A DNA stretch of 64,000 nt, taken from contig KN832558.1 in NCBI GenBank assembly GCA_000827205.1, positions 1 through 64,000 on the forward strand, read 5' to 3'. Numbering within the stretch: the stretch's first letter is position 1; every line of letters begins with the position of its first letter. The DNA comes from Plicaturopsis crispa FD-325 SS-3 (Eukaryota; Basidiomycota; Agaricomycetes; Amylocorticiales; Amylocorticiaceae). The position numbers and the translations under genes are program-made. This document shows positions 59,651-64,000 of the stretch, in pieces. Below the pieces are notes generated by a model. That model had not been told where the DNA came from and ran no database searches. It worked only from the letters and a program-made list of their open reading frames with translations.

Positions 59651-61209
59651 TTCTGCGTTGTACGATTCGATCGCTACAAAGGCAGCACGCTGTTCTCCAG
59701 ACAGAGTCGGAAGCCAAGAGGAAGCAGACGAGGTTCAAGTTAAATACGAGAGGTATATTTACTCATCCGCCTGGGGGATGCAAGGGTGAAACGAACGGGG
59801 AAGAAAGGAATGTAGGGGGTCTGCGGGCAGGACGACGTATGTTTTGCAAGTGCAACGGCTTCGTGAGTCGTGACTCTGTGAGAGCATTCTCATGCCCAAT
59901 TGGGGTCATGCCGGGCGCGTAGTGGATGGGGAAATCCCACGCGAGATTCATCAATTTCATCAGCCTCCGGCGAGGACTCCGATGTTCGTACACTTACGAT
60001 GCTCAGACGTCTGTTGACTTTCGCAGTCGCCGCAGGAAAACATATCTACAGCTTCTTCATTGTGCAAATTTAATGGTGCTATGTACGTCGTTTCGCGTCC
60101 TATCTGAGTACCGGTGCAGGTCAGCAAGAGTTATAGCAAAGGTAAGTACTTATCACTGATACTCTGTATTCGCGAAGTTAACAGCAGTTGTCAGGGCAAC
60201 TTCCAAGGAGGACTTGGCCCTCTAGTAGTAGCAGCAGCACGAAAGTAATTCCGACCCTCGAGGCTCGGAATCTACCGAAGCCTCGAGCCTTGACAGCCTC
60301 GAGAAAGAGCTCTTCTCCGACATCGGGACCGCACAATGCACGAGCGGGCTCATGACCATGATGTATGCATGCTTCCATAGCCCTACCAGCGCCCAGTAAG
60401 TGCCAAATAGGTGAGTGCGAGGCGGATACTGCAGTACTTACAAGTATCGCAGGCAACCCGATAATGTTTGATGAGCTCGTCGACGGTCGCGGGACTTATA
60501 GAAAGAACGCTGCGGCCTGGGGACCCTGACGTCCAGATACGCATATACTTAAGTTACGCAAGGACACAAGTCGGCGTTCAATCCGCTTATGGACGTAGGA
60601 GGCAGACCTTCAGGACGCTTTTCACCCGAGTGCTTGCATGGAGGATTGAGAATGTATCGATAGACAGCAGACCCTAGCAAACCTTGGTCTCCGAGACAGA
60701 CGCTATATGCAATATGATTTACTCTGTTCGGTAAGCAAGTTTGTTGCTGCAAATTTCGCGAATAGAACGAGGCCACACACAGAATGCCAGTAGTGGCCTT
60801 GTGAGGAGGTATGATGTCCGCTCCGAGTTTGAATCACATAAGTAGCAATGTCTTGTACATACTTACCGATGTCTGACCAGGGAATTACTTTGTCAGGGTC
60901 CTACGTCACTTCCAAGCGTTGAGTCGAATTAGACGACGCTGCCAAACATACGCAAATAATTGCCTAGTCCCTAGGCAGGCTGGCTTAAAGTATGCGCTGG
61001 GCACCCCTGCGAGCTGCAGCCAGGTCAACGTAATGATCTCTTGAATCTTGAATCTTCCTGCCTCTCTTCCGCGCAGTCAAGCCTAAGCTCGATTTTTTTG
61101 AATGGACGTTTGGGTTCGCATAGATGCCATAACATTGTAAGTACACTGTATGAACACTGCTATCGTTTACAAATACAATGATTCCAGCCCTTGCTGACGC
61201 TTTCGCACC
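59651..61209. other. Intergenic region without a supportable gene
   Basis: 1.56 kb with only short frames on both strands and no recognised repeat. It includes the promoter of the low-complexity protein gene on the left. Confidence 0.5.
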
Positions 61210-63163
61210 TTAGTATAGCTTCGCATTATCTGTTAAGATCTTGTTTAACCCCTCCCTATGCACGCAGTTCTCGAATTTGAAGCTCTGCGCGATCTTGTCC
61301 AGCTCGGCCTCCTCCTTGCCTCTGAAATGCTCCGCCCACTCCCTGATGAGGAACTCCGAGAGGAGGATGTTGCGCGCGAGGCGCCCCACGCGGTCCGCCA
61401 GCTTCCACACCGGGAACGGGTAGAGATTCTGGAACTTCTCCGGCACCTCCTCCGTGATGTGGTCGACGAGCGGCTGGTACACGTGCCGAACTTTCGAGTC
61501 GTCCGCGCCCCATGCGTCGATGGCGAGACGGTGTTTTTTCGCGAGGAAGTCCTTGAACAGCGTCATGTAAGCCGCATCGGTGGGGATGTACACCATCCCT
61601 TGGAAGCCGATGTCTTTGTACAGCCAAATCGTCCAGCTCAGTCGGTCCTGTAGCAGCCGTCAGCAGCGCATTTCGGAGACGAGCTCCGAGAATGCTCACC
61701 TTGTTGTAGATGTCGAGTTGGTCCTCGAGCACCTTGTACCTGTGCTCGTTGATTTCCTTAGTCTGGTCGCCTTCGTACTGAAGATCATACGAAGGGTTAT
61801 TAACCTTGCCCCCCAAAAAAGAGCTAACATCACTGACCTGCTCTCTGGCATAAACGGGGCCCCATTCACCGTTCCAGACGCATAATCCACGCTGGTCCAT
61901 CCACTCTCTTTTCTTTTCGTAGGATCGACGTAGTCGGTGCTTCTGCTCGTCGCTGCCAACGTATAGCTCAGGCGATTTAGGGAAACCGAATACCTGCAAG
62001 ACAGCAACACGAGTAAAGTCACACGTCAGAGAGATATAGACCACGTTCATCAGTTAATTCTGGACGTACCGAGTAATCGTGTATCGAATATGCCGTGTTC
62101 GTCCATTTCTTGTGGACGTCCCCGAAATGCGAGAAATCCGACGCGAACGTATTTCCGTCAAAGAATATGGCATGGTCAGGATCGATAGCGCGGATGGCAT
62201 CGTATACCCTGTCATAGAAAGCGACCACGCGCGTATGCGCAGAATCCGTCGGCTCATTCAGCGGGTTGTACCCTGCGATCCACGCATTTCCGGCGTAGTG
62301 CTTGGACAACTCTTGCCAAAGCCAGATTGTGCGGTCTTGGTGGTCCTTGTGAAGCCAGAACGCCGCAATGTGGGTCCCGTGGTCGCTGTGCCAGCTATAC
62401 AAGGAGGCCGTGAGCATCGACGTAACGAGTGAGATTATTCGGGAAAGGATACCCACTCGGTGTTTTGGCCGCCTGGTGCAGTGTGAAGGTCAAGAATAGT
62501 GTCTAGAGCCCGAATTTAGCACGACGAGCGTCACTCAATATAGAGGATGTGTCATTACAGATGCCGTGCTTCGCACATAGGTCGATGACACGATCCAGGT
62601 GCTTGAAGCCCTCGGGTTTGAGGACACGAGGATTCATATCATCTAGAGAGGCATGTTAGCATGGCGGGCGCGAGGGTAGTTTAACATCGGCATGTTTTAC
62701 CTTCAAAATGCCTGTAGTTGAACGGAAGACGAATACAGTTGAGTCCCAGGCTTTTGAAGAATTTGGCGTCGGCATCCGTGAAGAAATATTCAAGGAACTG
62801 TAAGTGGATAATCAGTAGACGGTAATTGCATTTGTTTCGGTGAAATGGATAGCTTACTTTGTCGAAGAAAAATTCTGACTTTGCTGGGCCGACAACATCC
62901 GCGAGGGCCTCCCGGATTTGAAATTCACATCCAGGATATCCTGAGGCACTTAGTCAGGCAGTTATCTCAAACGAGTATTCCATTTTTAACGAACCAGAGA
63001 TGAAATTCTCCATGCTAGAGGTATGCAAGGGTTAGTCGCGAAATATGGAGTATTAAGGTAATACAACTAACTTCATCCATCCCCCGAGGCCCGCGCCACG
63101 CAATATGACCTCGTTCCCGCCCTCGTCGACGACTTTCGTTCCGGCTACCTTGAGGAAAGACAT
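61210..63163 (-). CDS. Glycoside hydrolase family 5 (exo-glucanase/glucosidase-like)
   Basis: It starts MSFLKVAGTKVVDEGGNEVILRG (63163) and runs through about eight short exons to ...LTDNAKLY at 61210. GH5 landmarks: LRGAGLGGW near the N-terminus, FFKSLGLNCIRLPFNY, ICTILDLHTAPGGQN-like block, acid/base Glu in YNPLNEPTD, HDYS and nucleophile Glu in NGEWGPV. No signal peptide is seen, so an intracellular enzyme is likely, as for fungal GH5 sterylglucosidase or glucosylceramidase relatives. The exact substrate cannot be told. Its start faces away from the valyl-tRNA synthetase gene 487 bp to the right. Confidence 0.82.
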
Positions 63164-63650
63164 GGGCACTTCGTGTGATGGGGGCACTCTAGGACGAGCG
63201 TTGACTCCACGATGGACACACTGGCCACTACTTATAGCTGCAATACGTCTACATCTCTCATGCGTTGGTACGGTCCGATGGGTATTGAAGGCTTCGGTTT
63301 TGAGCAGCTGGCCAGCATCGACAGCCCGAAGTTACTCCATGGGGGATCACTATAAGTAAACCCAAGCTATACGGAAAATAAGTTGGGTCTATTAGCAGAC
63401 GGGTAGGATAGCAACATTATATGCCGACAATTTGCAGCAGGTGCAGGTCAAGTAGAAAGCTATTGGATTTTTGTATCGTGTCGAGGCTAGGAGTCGGAGA
63501 TCCCAATTATTGGCGCCGAAGTACGATAATTATCGTCGGAGTTCAAACCCATCCACTGAGTCAAACTGCTAAAAGTGGATGCTGCTAAGACTGCATCGAT
63601 CTTTATACAGGGCCTTTCCACCTCCTCGTCCTGCTCTGCACCTCAGAAAA
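63164..63650. promoter_or_regulatory. Divergent promoter region, GH5 and VAS1
   Basis: 487 bp between divergent start codons; no specific motif claimed. Confidence 0.4.
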
Positions 63651-64000
63651 ATGACTGACGGTCCAAAAGCAAGTCCTGTCGCGGGAGATGTGCCATCCCC
63701 TGCCGATGGATCGAACCCGAATTCGAAAAGTGCAGGTGCGTCTGGATTTCTTCTCGCGTGCATAGATCTCCAATGTCCGACGCGTTCTCTGTAGCTAAGA
63801 AGGAGGCAAAGCGTCTTGAGAGAGAGGCGAAACTTGCTGCCAAGACTGCGAAGATAGCAGCCGCCACGCCAGCTGGCGAGAAGAAAGTAAAGGTTGAGAA
63901 GGAGAAGAAAGAGGAAGAGGCACCATTTGTGAACACTACGCCGAAAGGAGAGAAGAAAGGTGAGTGTGCATTGCGTACCAGAAAAACATGTTCTAAGTGA
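63651..64000 (+). CDS. VAS1: Valyl-tRNA synthetase, N-terminal part (cut by window end)
   Basis: ATG 63651, exon 1 to 63735 (MTDGPKASPV...NSKSA), intron with donor gtgcgt, exon 2 from about 63796 coding KKEAKRLEREAKLAAKTAKI and ...EEAPFVNTTPKGEKK, then a donor gtgagt at 63960. The Lys/Ala/Glu-rich leader followed by EEAPFVNTTPKGEKK is the typical extension of fungal cytosolic ValRS just before the catalytic domain, which lies beyond the window. Alternative downstream starts could separate mitochondrial and cytosolic forms, but this cannot be judged here. Confidence 0.75.

Noticed and set aside
60178-60677. Short frames on both strands
   Set aside because: No splice support, domain or similarity to a known family.

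Overview
The window looks like nuclear DNA of a mushroom-forming basidiomycete (Agaricomycetes). The genes are cut by many 45-60 bp introns (GTRNGY donors, CTNAC-like branch points, YAG acceptors). Gene families typical of these fungi are present: a Cap59/CMT1-type mannosyltransferase, a TET/JBP oxygenase in a repeat unit, a Plavaka transposase and a DUF6589 protein. All calls were made by eye from the sequence; no database was searched.

Layout. 1-14,300 is mobile-element territory. It holds the end of a peptidase-like ORF, two MITEs, a ~7.8 kb unit with long imperfect inverted arms that carries a TET/JBP oxygenase gene and a tail-to-tail partner gene, a 173-bp tandem repeat, a copia pol fragment, and two gag-only copia-type LTR elements lying end to end. 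14,340-31,572 is a gene-dense housekeeping block: NBS1 (DNA-break repair), a mannosyltransferase, tRNA-Tyr with an intron, ornithine carbamoyltransferase, glycogen synthase, three tandem RidA-family genes and a KDM4-type histone demethylase. 32,051-47,092 is a 15 kb Plavaka (CACTA-like) DNA transposon with two younger insertions inside it. 47,346-64,000 returns to host genes: a MYND zinc-finger protein, a glutathione transferase, a seven-TM protein, epsin, a large low-complexity protein, a GH5 glycosidase and the start of valyl-tRNA synthetase.

The most interesting object is the insertion at 37,259-43,760. It is a 6.5 kb element with 101-bp terminal inverted repeats that are identical by eye and a 9-bp target duplication. 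It carries only two genes, a DUF6589 protein and a RecQ-like superfamily 2 helicase, which start just inside opposite repeats and converge with 22 bp between their stop codons. It sits in a coding exon of the Plavaka transposase; deleting it with one target copy rejoins the Plavaka frame. It looks whole and recent, and I propose it as an autonomous DNA transposon type in which DUF6589 is the candidate transposase. A second, 1.5 kb element has inserted into an exon of the other Plavaka gene.

The splice models of NBS1 (11 exons, 970 codons), OTC (5 exons, 356 codons), DUF6589 (4 exons, 896 codons) and one Rid gene (3 exons, 127 codons) each add up to an exact multiple of three. Exon edges of the other multi-exon genes are less certain.
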